This document shows positions 13,411 to 25,203 of a stretch of DNA of 62,000 nucleotides, piece after piece. A program made the translations under genes and the position numbers. Numbering within the stretch: the stretch's first letter is position 1; the number at the start of each line of letters is the position of its first letter. Origin of the DNA: Adiantum capillus-veneris (Eukaryota; Streptophyta; Polypodiopsida; Polypodiales; Pteridaceae); contig CM043943.1 in assembly GCA_014529385.2 (NCBI GenBank), positions 151,909,592-151,971,591 of the forward strand, read 5' to 3'. The notes beneath the pieces are model-generated. The model saw only the letters and a program-made list of their open reading frames with translations, did not search any database and was not told the DNA's origin.

Positions 13411-13469
<59 letters not shown>
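13411..13469. repeat. (CT)n microsatellite upstream of the RING gene
   Basis: About 29 TC dinucleotides lie 130 bp upstream of the proposed RING start codon, probably in its promoter or 5' UTR. CT/GA tracts are frequent in plant 5' leaders. A regulatory role is possible but not shown. Confidence 0.9.
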
Positions 13470-13471
<2 letters not shown>

Positions 13472-14766
13472 CTCTGGGTAACGCGGCAATGGAAGATACC
13501 TCTGATCTTGATGACTGCCCTTCACGACGTTAGGGTTACACAGCTTCTGCTACGTCCAGTATATAGACACCTTACCTCCTAGCCTCGGTACCAGAGCTGA
13601 AGGCTCGGGGACAGGATCCCTCATTTCAACCGTCGCTTGCATCTCATCGTACGCTTATCTTACCTTCGAGCCATGACAGAGTCACACGTGGCGTTCAGTT
13701 GGCCGTTCGATTACATCTGGAGTGGATATTTTGTCTCAAAAAGTGTCCACCAATATGCTTTTTCTCAAAGCTTTTCTATGGCTAGAGAAAAGGGAGGTTA
13801 TTAGAGGGGCCCCCATAGGCTTGCTACTAGTTGCTAGAGGGTGCTTATGGAAGGTTTCATACACGGCACACATGAAGGACTCTCAATCAGAGATTGAAAG
13901 GGCTCCCCTTTATTTTGCGTGCACTTGAATTGATAAACTATTTCAACGAACGAGTTCGAAGCCCTCCCCATAACTCGTTCAATTCGTACGCATATGGTAG
14001 CGGTGGCAGGAAGGTCTTCCAATGGCTGCACAACGAACTGCAACAAGCCTCTGCAAGCTCTATCAAAATTTGTAGCCTATGTTAGCAAGGTTGCAATCGA
14101 TCAACTATGCATGTGCAAAGGATGTGTTTGTTAGATAACATTCAAGGGGAGGAACAAACCGAGCGAAATAGCTCCATGTGCACACCATATCAAAGATAAT
14201 GGGAAGTGCCCCAAAGTACATACCCTACTGAGAGTTGGAAGTGCCTCTTCCGAACATCACTTCGGCAACTTCCATAGGGTCTCCAGATAGTTGCACAGCT
14301 CATGTCAATTGATGAAGATCATGTAGCCTCTTAGTCCTCATGGAGGAGAACAATTTGGCAAGATTTCAAGGAAAGGGAAAGGTTTCAATGGTGCCTCCTC
14401 CCACTCACAAATGCATCTCTACCCTCCACTTATCATTAGCAAAGAAAAGCAGGTACCACCATTGTCGGTGAACTTCTGTGTGCACTAGAGGCCATGGAGA
14501 AAGGTTCAACAAAGCTTGTGACTATAAGCTAGAATAGGACCCCAAAGGTCTTGAAGCCAACTTCACAACTAGGAATCTAGATATATTACATTCCAAAAAG
14601 AATTACAGGCATACCTTGGCCCACAAATTAGAGCCACGGAATGAAGGAAACATAGCCATTCACAAATACAAAGGCTATTAAGAGAGCCACCCGCAAGTTA
14701 GCCATCATCAATACATCGGATATCAATTGTGACGTCCAATCACTAGAAACAAAGAGTAAAGTCGTA
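13470..14766. other. No recognisable gene
   Basis: Frames on both strands are short. The segment 13,720-14,090 has three overlapping frames of about 65 codons, none resembling a family. The first part probably contains promoter sequence of the leftward RING gene. Confidence 0.45.
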
Positions 14767-15420
14767 GAAGGGGGGAAGATGTTACATCCATCACCTAGAT
14801 GTCCCAAATGAAACTACCTAGAGGTTGCCACGGTCGGATCCCTCCTGTCAGCAAGGATCAACCCCCCAACTGAGGTACTTGACCATAAAACGAAGCGGAA
14901 AGAAAATGAGCAAGTCGAGAGAATTAGACAACCTTTTGTGCAATCAGCAAGGCAATGAAGCAAGGCGAAAGCCGAAGCAAATCTTGTTCACGCAACACAC
15001 TAATCATGGAGAGACATGCCCCCAGCAAAGGAGACCCTCATTGCCACTAAGACCTCCATCACTTGCCACACAAATGAAGGACCCGCAAGGGTGGGATGCA
15101 TAGGAGCCAGGCATCAATTCTCCTCTCGAAGGGAGGTGGGAGCGACCACCTCTCCCAATGGTCAAAAATCAGGGCCCATAAGAGAAGGGTACATTAGAAT
15201 AAAAGCAGGCCATTCGGCCCCTCACCAAAGAGTAGGCCGCCCCTGGCAAATCATCGCTACCCCTTCCAGCCCTAACTATGCACGCAATGCCCTACCGCAG
15301 CACCACTCTGAGCCTCCTGCTCTACGAGCTTGCACGCCATTTTGTGTGGGAGCTCCACGATCCCTCTGAGGGTCAACTTCTTAAGCGATCCACAAGGTGA
15401 GCACATAACATTCACAAAGG
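14767..15420 (+). mobile_element. Possible LTR of a retrotransposon (start only)
   Basis: A purine tract AGAAGGGGGGAAGA at 14,766-14,779 is followed directly by TGTTACATCC at 14,780, a common start for plant Ty3 LTRs after the polypurine tract. A TATA-like AATAAAAGCAGG lies near 15,198. I found no second copy in the window and no convincing end, and upstream frames show no recognisable polyprotein. Treat as a weak candidate. Confidence 0.3.
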
Positions 15421-16689
15421 CTTTCCTTATTTACTTTGCTTGAAAAAGTGAAAAGTAGAAAGTTATATCCATATTTCTAAGAATATGGTAGGAGAACTTC
15501 TAACATCAACTACCACCTATCAGCCTTTGGGGTTGGGTGGTGGTGAGTCCAGGCAATGCTAGATCTCCAATGAACAAGGAAACAAATAGCAATGAAAATA
15601 CAAAAACAAAAACAAAAAAACTAGAAAAACACGAAAAGGACAACTCAATAGCAACAAAACTCACACAAAAACACAAAGTGAAAACATGGGGAAAACAACA
15701 AAAAAAACACACACACAAGAAACCAAAAAGAAAAGCACAAAAAAGCCCATGTTTAAGTAATTGTAGAAGTTGCAAGGGCAATGATGAATGAGAAGAATAT
15801 GCATCATTATTATTGAGCTGAGATAGATAGTATTTGCAGTTGTCTGCATTATGAACAAGCCTCCACTATTGTTGCACATAACAAGACACTCGTGGCAGGA
15901 TTGTGGCTCCATCAAGGGCCATGACGGTTGGTGGAGTTCTTGAAATTGGAAGTGTCAAGTCAGCTTCAATTATTTGGCTCACTTGATTTAGTATAGGTCA
16001 ATGGCCAAAGTGTTCAATGTGACGTGCTTGGATGGAAAAGGTTGATCCATGAACCCAACGACTTGTATATAGCCAAGTGTTAGGTGGGTCAAAATTTAAA
16101 TGAGGTGCAAAAGGCGTGTCAAGAATGAGGAGCACTTTCTCTCAAGATTTGAAACTTTGTGATTGGCGAGCAGTGTGGCACATTTCTTTAAAGATAGCTA
16201 AACAATTGGTGTCCATAAATTTGTGCTACAAAATAAACAAGATAACAGGGTCAAGCTATGTATTGGTGCATTCAACTTCAAGAATAGTGTAGACTTTTGA
16301 GAATCCAAATTTTTAACATAAGACTCTGATACACTCACAACTATGATGGATAGAGAACTTCCTCTCTTCTATTGCTTATATCCTTGCTTCATTGAATTGG
16401 AGTAGGGTGTCATCCATGGAACTTGAGAATAAAGAAAAGCCAACTATCAAGTCACCCCAATCATCTGGTTGGGGAGCTTATAGTATACTCCATTATTGCA
16501 TTCTTGATAGAAAGCAAAGCTCATCTCATAGAATATGTAAAATAGAGCTCTGTGGGGGCCCACAAGGATCAACACCTATCACATCTCTGGGAAGAGATGA
16601 AACTAAGACAAATGTCAATCCTGGGAAGCAAGTGACTAACATCTACACCTAATCATCCTTGTAGAGGCTTTATGTTAGCATCCTATGTC
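15421..16689. other. No recognisable gene; A-rich patch
   Basis: An A-rich patch around 15,590-15,740 gives Lys-rich and Phe-rich frames of about 90 codons on opposite strands, which I regard as composition artefacts. Nothing else is recognised up to the palindromic array. Confidence 0.5.
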
Positions 16690-17313
16690 CCTAGGGCCAA
16701 AGCTTTCCCTCTATGTCAGAGACAAATCCTATGGGCCTTGGGCCATAGGATAACCAAGGTGCCATCTAGGACCCATGTAGGTGCCCTTGAGTGGCCTAAA
16801 TACCCCTATAGAGCTTTTATATTGGCGTCCTAAGGCCCTAATGCCATAAGGTTATTTTTAATCTAATGTGAGTTCCTATGGCCATGGTGCCCATGTAGGT
16901 GCCCTTAAGTGGCTTAAATGTCCCTTCATAGCTTCTACATTGGCACCCTATGGCCCTAGGGCCACAAGGTGCCCTCTATGCTAATGAGAGTTCCTTTGGC
17001 CATGGTGCCTATGCAATGCCTTTGAGTGGCGTAAATTTCCCTCTATAGCCAATAAATTAGCACCCTATGGTTGTTAGGGTGCCTTTAATCTAATGAAAGA
17101 TCCTATGGCCCTAGATCCATAGGGTCGTCATGGTGCCCATGTAGGTTCTCTTAAGTGGCCTAAATACCCCTTTAGAGCTTCTACATTGGCACCCTATGGA
17201 CCTAGGGCCATAGGACGCCCTCTAATCTAAACTATAATCATATGGTCCTAGGATCATAGGGTGGTCGAGGTTCTCTTGGAGAACCTTTATGTTGGTACCC
17301 TATGGACCTAGAG
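16690..17313. repeat. Tandem array with palindromic core, left segment
   Basis: About five diverged units of roughly 110-130 bp. Each has a segment close to the 20-nt perfect palindrome CTATGGCCCTAGGGCCATAG, then a stretch like ATCTAATGAGAGTTCC, then GTGCCCATGTAGGTGCCC, then GAGTGGCCTAAATACCCC. The array stops at 17,313, exactly at the chromovirus end, and resumes at 25,204. No coding capacity is seen. Confidence 0.85.
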
Positions 17314-18029
17314 TATACTGGAAATGGCCTATGAACTTTGAGAATAGCGGAATTAAGAGAATTAGAGTGAGCATTTTTGTGAGATTACTTTGAGAATATG
17401 GAGGGTGAACTTAATTGATGGTAGCAACATAAACATAGTATGTGATTAACTTGGCATGAACAATACTTTTGCAAGAGAGAGAGTATTACAGAACATGACA
17501 ATAGATGAGGACCGTATTACTTGGAGCAAGTCCCCCCTCCAAAAGACGTTTGTATTATAGGTTCTCCCATCAAGAGAGACTTTGTTACAATACAATCTTT
17601 GTGTTCCTTGTGACCTTGGTGATGCTATGAAGATGGAAAGCTTCATGCATCACGAGCTTAAGAAACTTTTCAAAAAGCATTAACTATCCCAAGCCTCGGT
17701 CCCAAGGCCTCAAACACCTTCGAAGGTGGAGAGAGCTAGCGGGGAATGAGGGTAGGGAAGAGGAAGGAGAAACATTCCATAGGAGAAAGAAATAGTTCTT
17801 CACTTATCATCACTCTTTTTGCTTAGCATAGCATAATAATGAAGATGAAGAAGATGACAAGCTTAAGCATTGAAGCATGGCTCTTGGTTGGATTTGCATT
17901 CCATAGCCAAGAGTGTTGGTGTAGGTTCTCCACTACCCTACAAACTTGGAGAAGGAGATGGAGCTCTTGTATTTTGCACTCGACACAATGAGAGAATGTG
18001 TGTGTGTGTGTGTGTGAGTATACCCCACC

Positions 18030-18080
<51 letters not shown>

Positions 18081-18750
18081 TTATTTTATTATTTCCTTTG
18101 GACCTGTGTCCTCTTTTTACTCTTTGAGAGAAAGAACTTAATTATTTATTTTTATGTATCTAAATTCTCATTGGACCCCTTTAAAACCTATCCAATAGCA
18201 TTCAAATACATCATGAGGGCCACATGTGGAGGATCATTTGAACATGTGTCTTTTATGCTTATTAAGTCATTTAGTTGAATGGAATACTTCAAGGACTTAT
18301 TCAATCAAGCATGGCATGTTCATGTCTCTTTAGAGTTATCTTTGAATTGAATACTTCAAGAACTTTAATCATTTAAGCATGTGAGAAACACCTCAAGCTT
18401 TTGGGGAAAGTTCCCACCAAAACTCAACAAGCCAACAAGCACCTCATGCTTGGGTAGGATTCCCACCTTAAGGTCAGCCCTAGATTACCTAAGGTCAAAG
18501 GACTTTTGAACACTAACTTTTGGACGTCCTTAATGAAGCTAACCCTGCGGTCTTTAAGCTCAATTAGGTAGCATTGCTCTTTGACAAACCATCTCTCATT
18601 TGGACCCCTTTACCATTGGCCCCATGTTGAGATAGATCCATAAGCACATGTCTATATTCTAACCCTTGTTCCCGTTTATTATCCCACATTAAATGATCAG
18701 TTTAATATGAGAAAATTATTTGGGTTGGTTAGATATTAGATTTTGTGGCA
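17314..18750 (-). repeat. 3' LTR of the chromovirus
   Basis: Matches the right LTR along its length. It has an extra 400-bp segment (about 17,404-17,803) missing from the other LTR. On the minus strand it begins TGCCACAAAATC at 18,750. Its far end at 17,314 has TA where the other copy has TG. It contains a TG run (17,998-18,016) and a CT run (18,033-18,077) at the same place as in the other LTR. Confidence 0.9.
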
Positions 18751-19129
18751 TTACCTATCTCTTGAGATCATAGTCGTCTTCGATTATAAGGTAAAAGAGA
18801 TAAAGCCATAGTCATTAGTCAATTTGTCTTACCGGGTAGAGGATCCCTTTTAACCCTACGACATCATTCCAAGATGGATGACTAATCCATTTGGTGCTTG
18901 AGAGACATAGTTGCCACAAGCATGTCTGCTCTTTAGTCCATTTAAACCTCCCAAGTAGAGTGACAAATTCTACATGGTGTTTGAGCGACGTCGTCATCAC
19001 AAACATGATTCTTAGTATGCATACTACTTAAATTTTTGCACAATAAAGAGAGAATTAGTCTTATAAGACAAAAACATTGATTGTTTAAAAGAAATATGTA
19101 CATTTGCTTACTCTAATGTAGCATTGTAA

Positions 19130-21656
19130 GCGTTGACAAGGTTCCTACTATCCTTAAGCTGGATTCCTTGCATCCATCTAGCACCTTCAAAAGGATAATT
19201 CTTGAACTTAATAAGATACCGTCGGATAATCTTACCATGTCGTAGTACCTTGTCTTCATGCCGAAGGATAGCTTCGGGTTGTAGCACCTCTTCTTGGGCT
19301 TTGATGTTGAGAGGTAATTGGTTCTTTTGGAGGCTCTCCTTTGTAGGGCTTAAGTAGGCTCACATGAAAAGCATTGTGTATGAGCCAATGGTTAGGCAGC
19401 TTGAGTTGATAAGCCACGTCATTGATTGGCTTCAAAATTCAAAAAGGACCATAGTATCTTTTTGCTAGTTTAGTATAACACCTTTGATGGCCCGTAGGAT
19501 TTTTTGCCCGTCGTTTGCCTCAATCGAGCCATAGGAAACTGAAGTAAGACCCAACCATTTTCTTGGAACGTTAAGGCCCTTCTGTGCTTGTCAACAGCAG
19601 CTTTTTGCCTTAGTTGAGAGATGGATATAGCCTCCTTAATCTTTTGAAAAGATGCTTGCAGGTCACGGCTATACTCATCGACAGCGAAGATCTTCCCATG
19701 TACTTTAAGTAGCAAGGGACTTTTAGGTCTTCTCTCTATGATTTCAAAAGGTGCTTTTCCCGTAGAAGTTGGATAGTATTATTATATGCATACTCTACAA
19801 GAGGTAAGTAATTTTTCCATTGTGAGCGTTGTTCTACTTATGTAACATAGGTCTTTAATAGATCAAGAATCGTAAGATTGGCAGTCTCACTTTGGCCATC
19901 CGTTTGTGGGTGATAGGCCAAAGAGAAATTCAATCTTGTACCTAGATTTTTGAAGAGACCTTTCTGAAAATTACCAGTCATTCTAGGATCTCTATTTGAC
20001 ACGATGGATGTTGGCAATCCATGGTGTTTGAAAATCTAGGATCTGAAGAGATTTGCCATTTGGTGTGCCTTAATAGTCTTCTTGACAGGGATAAAGTGTG
20101 CTTGCTTGCTAAACCTGTCGACTATTGTCCATATTCCCATATTCCCATGGATAGACTTGGGTAATCCAAAGATAAAATCCATGGATATACTCTCCCATGG
20201 TGAATTAAGGATTGGCAATGGCTGGAGTAATCCAGGTTGCTTCCCTCTCTCATACTTGGTCTTTTGGCATACCACATATTTTGAAACGTACTCTTGTATG
20301 TCCACTTTCATGGTAGGCCAATAAAAGTACGTCTCTACTCTTCGAAGAGTAGGTTGAATGCCTCTATGCCCCACATAGGGAGGAGCATGGGATTCGTACA
20401 TGACTTTCTCACAAAGGGAGTGGGTAACACATAGCTTATTGCCATGGAGGAGATAACCATCTTGCAAGGTGAATGGTTCCTCTTTCTTCCCCAAAGCAAG
20501 GGCTGACATTATGTCTTTAAAGTCAGGGTCAGTAGCATACTCATATGTCGTAGAAGATAAATCATTGTGAGTTGCTATAGACACAGCATTAACTTTTGGT
20601 CGTCGTGAAAGTGCATCAGCCACTTGATTGTGCTTACCAGCAATATGAGCAATGCGGACATTAAATTGCGAAAGAAAACTTGCCCACCTCATTTGTTTGT
20701 CGAAAATATTTGTTTGCGTCATGAAGTACTTGAGACTTTGATGGTTTGTTCGTAAAATAAATGGAGTCCCTAATAAATAGTGCTTCCATGTGTCTAGGGC
20801 ATGTAGAACAACTAAAAGCTTGTTCTCATAAATGCCCAAGACCTGTTCATCCGTATTGAGCCTTCGGCTCTCATATGCTATGGCATGCCCTTCTTGAAGC
20901 AAGACTGCTCCAAGGCAATCACCACAAGCATCATATTGGACCTCAAATGGCTTTGAGAGATCCAAAAGCATGAGGATCTGGTTGAGAGGTAAGCTTCTAC
21001 ATACCAATAAAGCTTCTGAGCTCATGTAGATTCCTTGGATTAGGCCATGCTTTTATTACCTCTAACTTCAGTGGATCCATACGGATACCATCTTGAGAGA
21101 TAATATGACCTAAGTATTGAATCTCTTGAAGGAAAAATTCGCTTTTCTTTTGGTTGAGAAAAAGCTTGTTCTCCCTCAATGCTTGAAAAATCACTCGGAG
21201 ATGTTGCTTGTGTTCCTTCAAGGACTTGGAGTAGATGATGATATCATCAAAGAACACTCTAGTGAACTTGCGGTAGGGTCTAAACATTTTCTCCATCAAA
21301 CGATTGAATGTGGCAGATGCATTGGTCAAGCCAAAAGGCATGACTAGATATTCATAAAGACCAAACGTTGTACAAAACGCGGTCTTTAGGATATCTTCCT
21401 CCACTATCCTTATTTGATGATAGCCACTTTTAAGGTCAATCATATTGAAGTAGGTAGAGCCTTGTAGCTTATCAAACATACCTTCTACCCGAGGTACGGG
21501 AAATCTGTTTTTGATAGTGATATGGTTTAGTGCACGATAGTCCACACACATGCGGTATGTACCATCTTTCTTTTGCACTAAAAGGACTGGAGAACAAAAG
21601 GGAGAGGATCTAGGCCTCACCATCCCTTTATCTACCAATTCTTGTACTTGCCTCAT
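19130..21656 (-). pseudogene. Chromovirus RT, RNase H, integrase, chromodomain
   Basis: RT (21,656-20,997): [40 protein letters not shown] and active site VFFDDIII. RNase H (from 21,025): FEVQYDACGD and IYENKLL are kept, but LRTNHQSLKYF has Asn where the family has a catalytic Asp. Integrase: zinc-binding HAPPYVGHRG with VCQK (family CxxCQ), then SMDFIFGLPKS with the first catalytic Asp. The frame then breaks near 20,036, and the rest is scattered to about 19,740. The linker 19,715-19,470 is open. The C-terminal chromodomain (about 19,325-19,140) shows EVLQPEAILRHEDK, YLIKFKNYPFEGARW and ends in ...NLVNA. Chromodomains guide integration to marked chromatin; here the first aromatic residues are only partly kept. 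Confidence 0.9.
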
Positions 21657-21748
21657 AATCCCTCTTGTTGAGCTTGGGAAACTCGATAAGAAGGCTTGTT
21701 AGGTGGTGAGCTTCCTGATAAGATCCCAATTCGATGGTCATCATCCCC

Positions 21749-23755
21749 TCATTTTGGAGGTAAGTCCATAGGGATATCATCGATGAACACATCTTGGAAT
21801 CCTTTTAGAAATTTAGACAAGTTTAACTCTTCTTGATTCCTACCATTTTCACTTGATAAACCATTAGCATTATTAGTGGATTCTTTGACAAAAATCATGT
21901 ACGCAAAAACCGAGCTTTTCATCGACTTATCAAAAGCTGGTGGTTTTACAAGTGGTATAGTATGACCAGACTCATTAGCATCTATATACATGTTCTCTCC
22001 CACGTAGGTGAAGTAGATTCTTCTTGCAAGGAACTTCATGTTGCCAGCCATGCGATCAAACCATGGCGCCCCTAGGATAGCATCCTCATGTTGGAGAGGA
22101 GAGATGAAAAAGTCTTCTTTGTCGACATAGCTTTGAACATGAAGCCTCAACTTCCCAATCAAGGGAGTAATGGAGGCTTGCTGTCCCTTGAAAGTTGTCT
22201 CAGTCGTTACAATATCTTCCATGTCTAAATCTTGAATGCCCAACTTGGTGGCCAACTCCGTTGATATGAATTTGTGAATAGACCCAGGGTCAAACAAGAT
22301 GAAGGCATCATGCTCCCTTACCTTTCCCCAAGCATAGGAGAGAGGTGATCCTTTGCAATGAGCATCCTCTTTTGGAGCTTCGATAGTGGAAGTTCTAGGA
22401 GTCTCATTGTGGGCATTTCTTTTGGGGCAAGAACGATAACCATGTCCTTGCTCCCCACACTTAAAAAATTTGTGATCCTTGCAAAAAGTTTCAAGCTCTT
22501 TAGGAGAGATTTTATTTTTACTTTTATAAACTCCTTTCTCCTTGGACCAATTGTTGTTGCTGATGTTGGAATAGCCTTGGGAAGAATTTTGGGCATTAAT
22601 TTTTCCCTTTGCATCACTTTTGTCTTTATTTTCCATGGGCTTGACATTCCATTTAGTCCCTTGTTGGAAATTGATGTGCGAAGCAACTATGGTATGGTGG
22701 ATTATTTCGCTGATAGAACTAGGCCGTTGAGAGTTGACATACTCGGCCATCTCTTCAGGTAATCCCGCACAGAATTCTTGCTTTTGCTCGGAAAATTCTA
22801 TCTTTTGAAAGACAATAGCCTTGAAATGTGAATCCCAAAACTTGTCCATATATTTGTGAATAGACTCATGAGAGAGAAGCCTCAAACTTCACCATTTGGT
22901 GAGCACTTTGTCCTTTGCATCGCTTGCAAGGAATTGCTTCATGATGGAAACTCGTAGAGTTTTCCATGTCTTTCGGGCTTCACCGTTGCCACGAAGGCTA
23001 GCTCACCATTGACGAGCCAATTTTTGGAAGTGCGTAGCTACATGGCGTAGCTTGGAGGACTCCGTGAAGCCCTCGTCTCCAAAGGCCGCATCAAATTGTT
23101 GGATGAAGGCCAATACTTTGTTGATAGCACCAAAGGTGCCATCATAGGTGAGAAAAGAGATACTCTTTCCTCCCTCTTTGAACTTCTTTAGCTTTTGTGA
23201 CCTTCGCTATGTAGGGTAAGATTTGCGATGTCCTCCCCTCTTGTATTCTCTAGGAGAATAGCCATAGCTTTCATTGGTAGAGGAGGAAGGTGAAGAAGAA
23301 GGAGAAGAGGGTGACCTCTTTCTTGCCCTTTTCTTCCTTTGTCTCCTCTCTTCCCTTTTGAAGTCACGAGAAGAAGGAATATGGGTTAACCATTTCCTCT
23401 TGGAAGGAATTGGCGATCGTTTAGTCCGCCTTCTTTGTGGAGCCACATCTTCGGAGGAACTTAGGGATTTATTACTTTCTTGATCTTTGGATTCCTCCTC
23501 TCATATAGGGGAGAGTCTTCTTTTGGGGGTCTCATCAAGAGGCCTCCTAAGCTCTCTCTCCTCTTTGAGAGGAAAGGAAATCCCATAAGCACAAAGTTGT
23601 TGAGTAACTTCAGCTTGCAAAGCGGGGTTGCCCATAGCTTGTTGCAACCTAGTAACAAGATAATTAACAAACATGGGGGGATCCTCATTAGCACCTTCAT
23701 GTGCAAAATCAAAGTTGTCAATGTTCATTCTACTCTCTTGGTTATTGTCAGCCAT
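21749..23755 (-). pseudogene. Chromovirus gag and protease
   Basis: Gag starts at about 23,755 (MADNNQESRM). It continues through a basic, Ser/Arg-rich segment (23,446-23,207) and the gag core with FDAAFGDEGFTESSKLRHVA (about 23,090-23,050), with stops between. The zinc knuckle region reads HKFFKCGEQGHGYRSC, so the first Cys of C-x2-C is Phe. The aspartic protease signature is FILFDPGSIHKFIS instead of a DSGS motif, so the catalytic loop is changed. The longest open piece is 22,885-21,749 (378 codons) and runs from late gag through protease to the linker before RT. The zinc knuckle defect, the protease defect and the stops all indicate decay. Confidence 0.85.
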
Positions 23756-24157
23756 GTTAATTAAACTTATATGTTTACTTAGTGTATGCTTTAGCAATTC
23801 CAAACCGTAGTTGCTACTTCTCTTAGCCTTTGAAAATAGGCACTTAAGTATCTACACCCACGGCTCGAATTGGTTAATTATGGAGAGTAGTGGAGTGGAT
23901 CTAACATAGCAAAGTTACCGAGGGATAGCTCCTTTTGTACTTCTTATGGCTCAATAATGGTAAAGCCGTAGGCAAGTCTAAGAAGACTCCATTATTAAGA
24001 CCAAAGCTCCCGAGGTGTGCACCATATCCCACATAGTGAGCTCAACAAAACAGATAATAGATCCTAGTCCCACTTACCCTAATATAATTAACAAAATCAA
24101 CCATTAATAGGATACTTAAGGACCTCTCTTCTTAAGCAAGAAAAGAGAAACCAAATG

Positions 24158-24169
24158 CTTTGATGCCAA
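24158..24169 (-). other. Primer-binding site (initiator tRNA-Met type)
   Basis: Directly inside the 5' LTR the minus strand reads TGGCATCAAAGC. The usual plant site complementary to initiator tRNA-Met is TGGTATCAGAGC, so 10 of 12 bases fit. It fixes the orientation of the element. Confidence 0.8.
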
Positions 24170-24510
24170 TGTAATGGAAATGGCCTATAAACATTGAGGA
24201 TAGCAAAATTAACAGAATTAAAGTGAGCATTTTTGTGAGATTACTTTAAGAATATGGAGTTATCATCACTCTTCTTGCTTAGCATAGCATAATAGCATAG
24301 TAATGAAGATGAAGAAGATGGCAAGCTTAAGCATTGAAGCATGGCTCTTGGTTGGATTTTCATTCCATAGCCAAGAGTGTTGGTGTAGGCTCTCCACTTC
24401 TCTACAAACTTGGAGAAGGAGATGGAGCTCTTGCATTTTGCACTCCACACAATGAGAGAATGTGTGTGTGTGTGGGTGGGAGAGTATACCCCCCCTCTCA
24501 TGCTTGGTCC

Positions 24511-24546
<36 letters not shown>

Positions 24547-25203
24547 TTATTTTATTATTTCCTTTGGACATGTGTCCTCTTTTTCCTCTTTGAGAGAAAG
24601 AACTTAATTATTTATTTTTATGTATCTAAATTCTCATTGGACCCCTATAAACCTATCCAATAGCATTCAAACACACCATGAGGGCCACATGTGGAGGATC
24701 ATTTGAACATGTGTCTTTTATGCTTATTAAGTCATTTGGTAGAATGGAATACTTCAAGATCTTATTCAATCAAGCATGGCACGTTCATGTCTCTTGAGTG
24801 TTATTTTTGAATTGAATACTTCAAGAATTTGAATCATTTAAGCATATGAGAAACACCTCAAGCTTTTGAGTAAAGTTCCCACACTGAAACTTAGCAAGCC
24901 AACAAGCACCTCATGATTGGGTAGGATTCCCACCTCAAGGTCAGTCCTAGCTTGCTTAAGGTCAAAGGATTTTTGAACACTAACTTTTGGAGGTCCTTAA
25001 TGAAGCTAACCCTACGGTTTTTAAGCTCCACTAGGTGGTAGCATTTCTCTTTGACATACCATCTCTCATTTGGACCCATTTACCATTGGCCCCGTGTTGA
25101 GATAGATCCGTAGGCACATGTCTATATTCTAACCCTTGATCCCATTTATTATCCCACATTAAATGATCAGTTTAATATGAGAAAATCATTAGATTTTATG
25201 ACA
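24170..25203 (-). repeat. 5' LTR of the chromovirus
   Basis: It runs TG (24,170) to CA (25,203) on the plus strand. Compared with the left LTR it lacks one 400-bp internal block; otherwise the two differ by scattered substitutions. The embedded CT run is at 24,513-24,543. Confidence 0.9.

Larger units (their letters stand above)
17314..25203 (-). mobile_element. Full-length chromodomain-bearing Ty3 retrotransposon (chromovirus)
   Basis: Element of 7.9 kb read leftward, with LTRs at both ends, 5-bp target duplication TAGAG (17,309-17,313 and 25,204-25,208), a primer-binding site next to the right LTR, and gag, protease, RT, RNase H, integrase and chromodomain in chromoviral order. It sits inside the palindromic tandem array. 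Stops and frameshifts break the polyprotein, and catalytic residues of protease and RNase H are changed, so it is inactive. A degraded relative occurs at 40.1-45.4 and 54.7-57.0 kb. Confidence 0.95.

Noticed and set aside
15506-15915. Phe/Cys-rich minus frames resembling a membrane protein
   Set aside because: They arise from an A-rich patch on the plus strand; no start context and no family.
23274-23483. Glu-rich plus frame within chromovirus gag
   Set aside because: Shadow of the Ser/Arg-rich gag segment on the minus strand.
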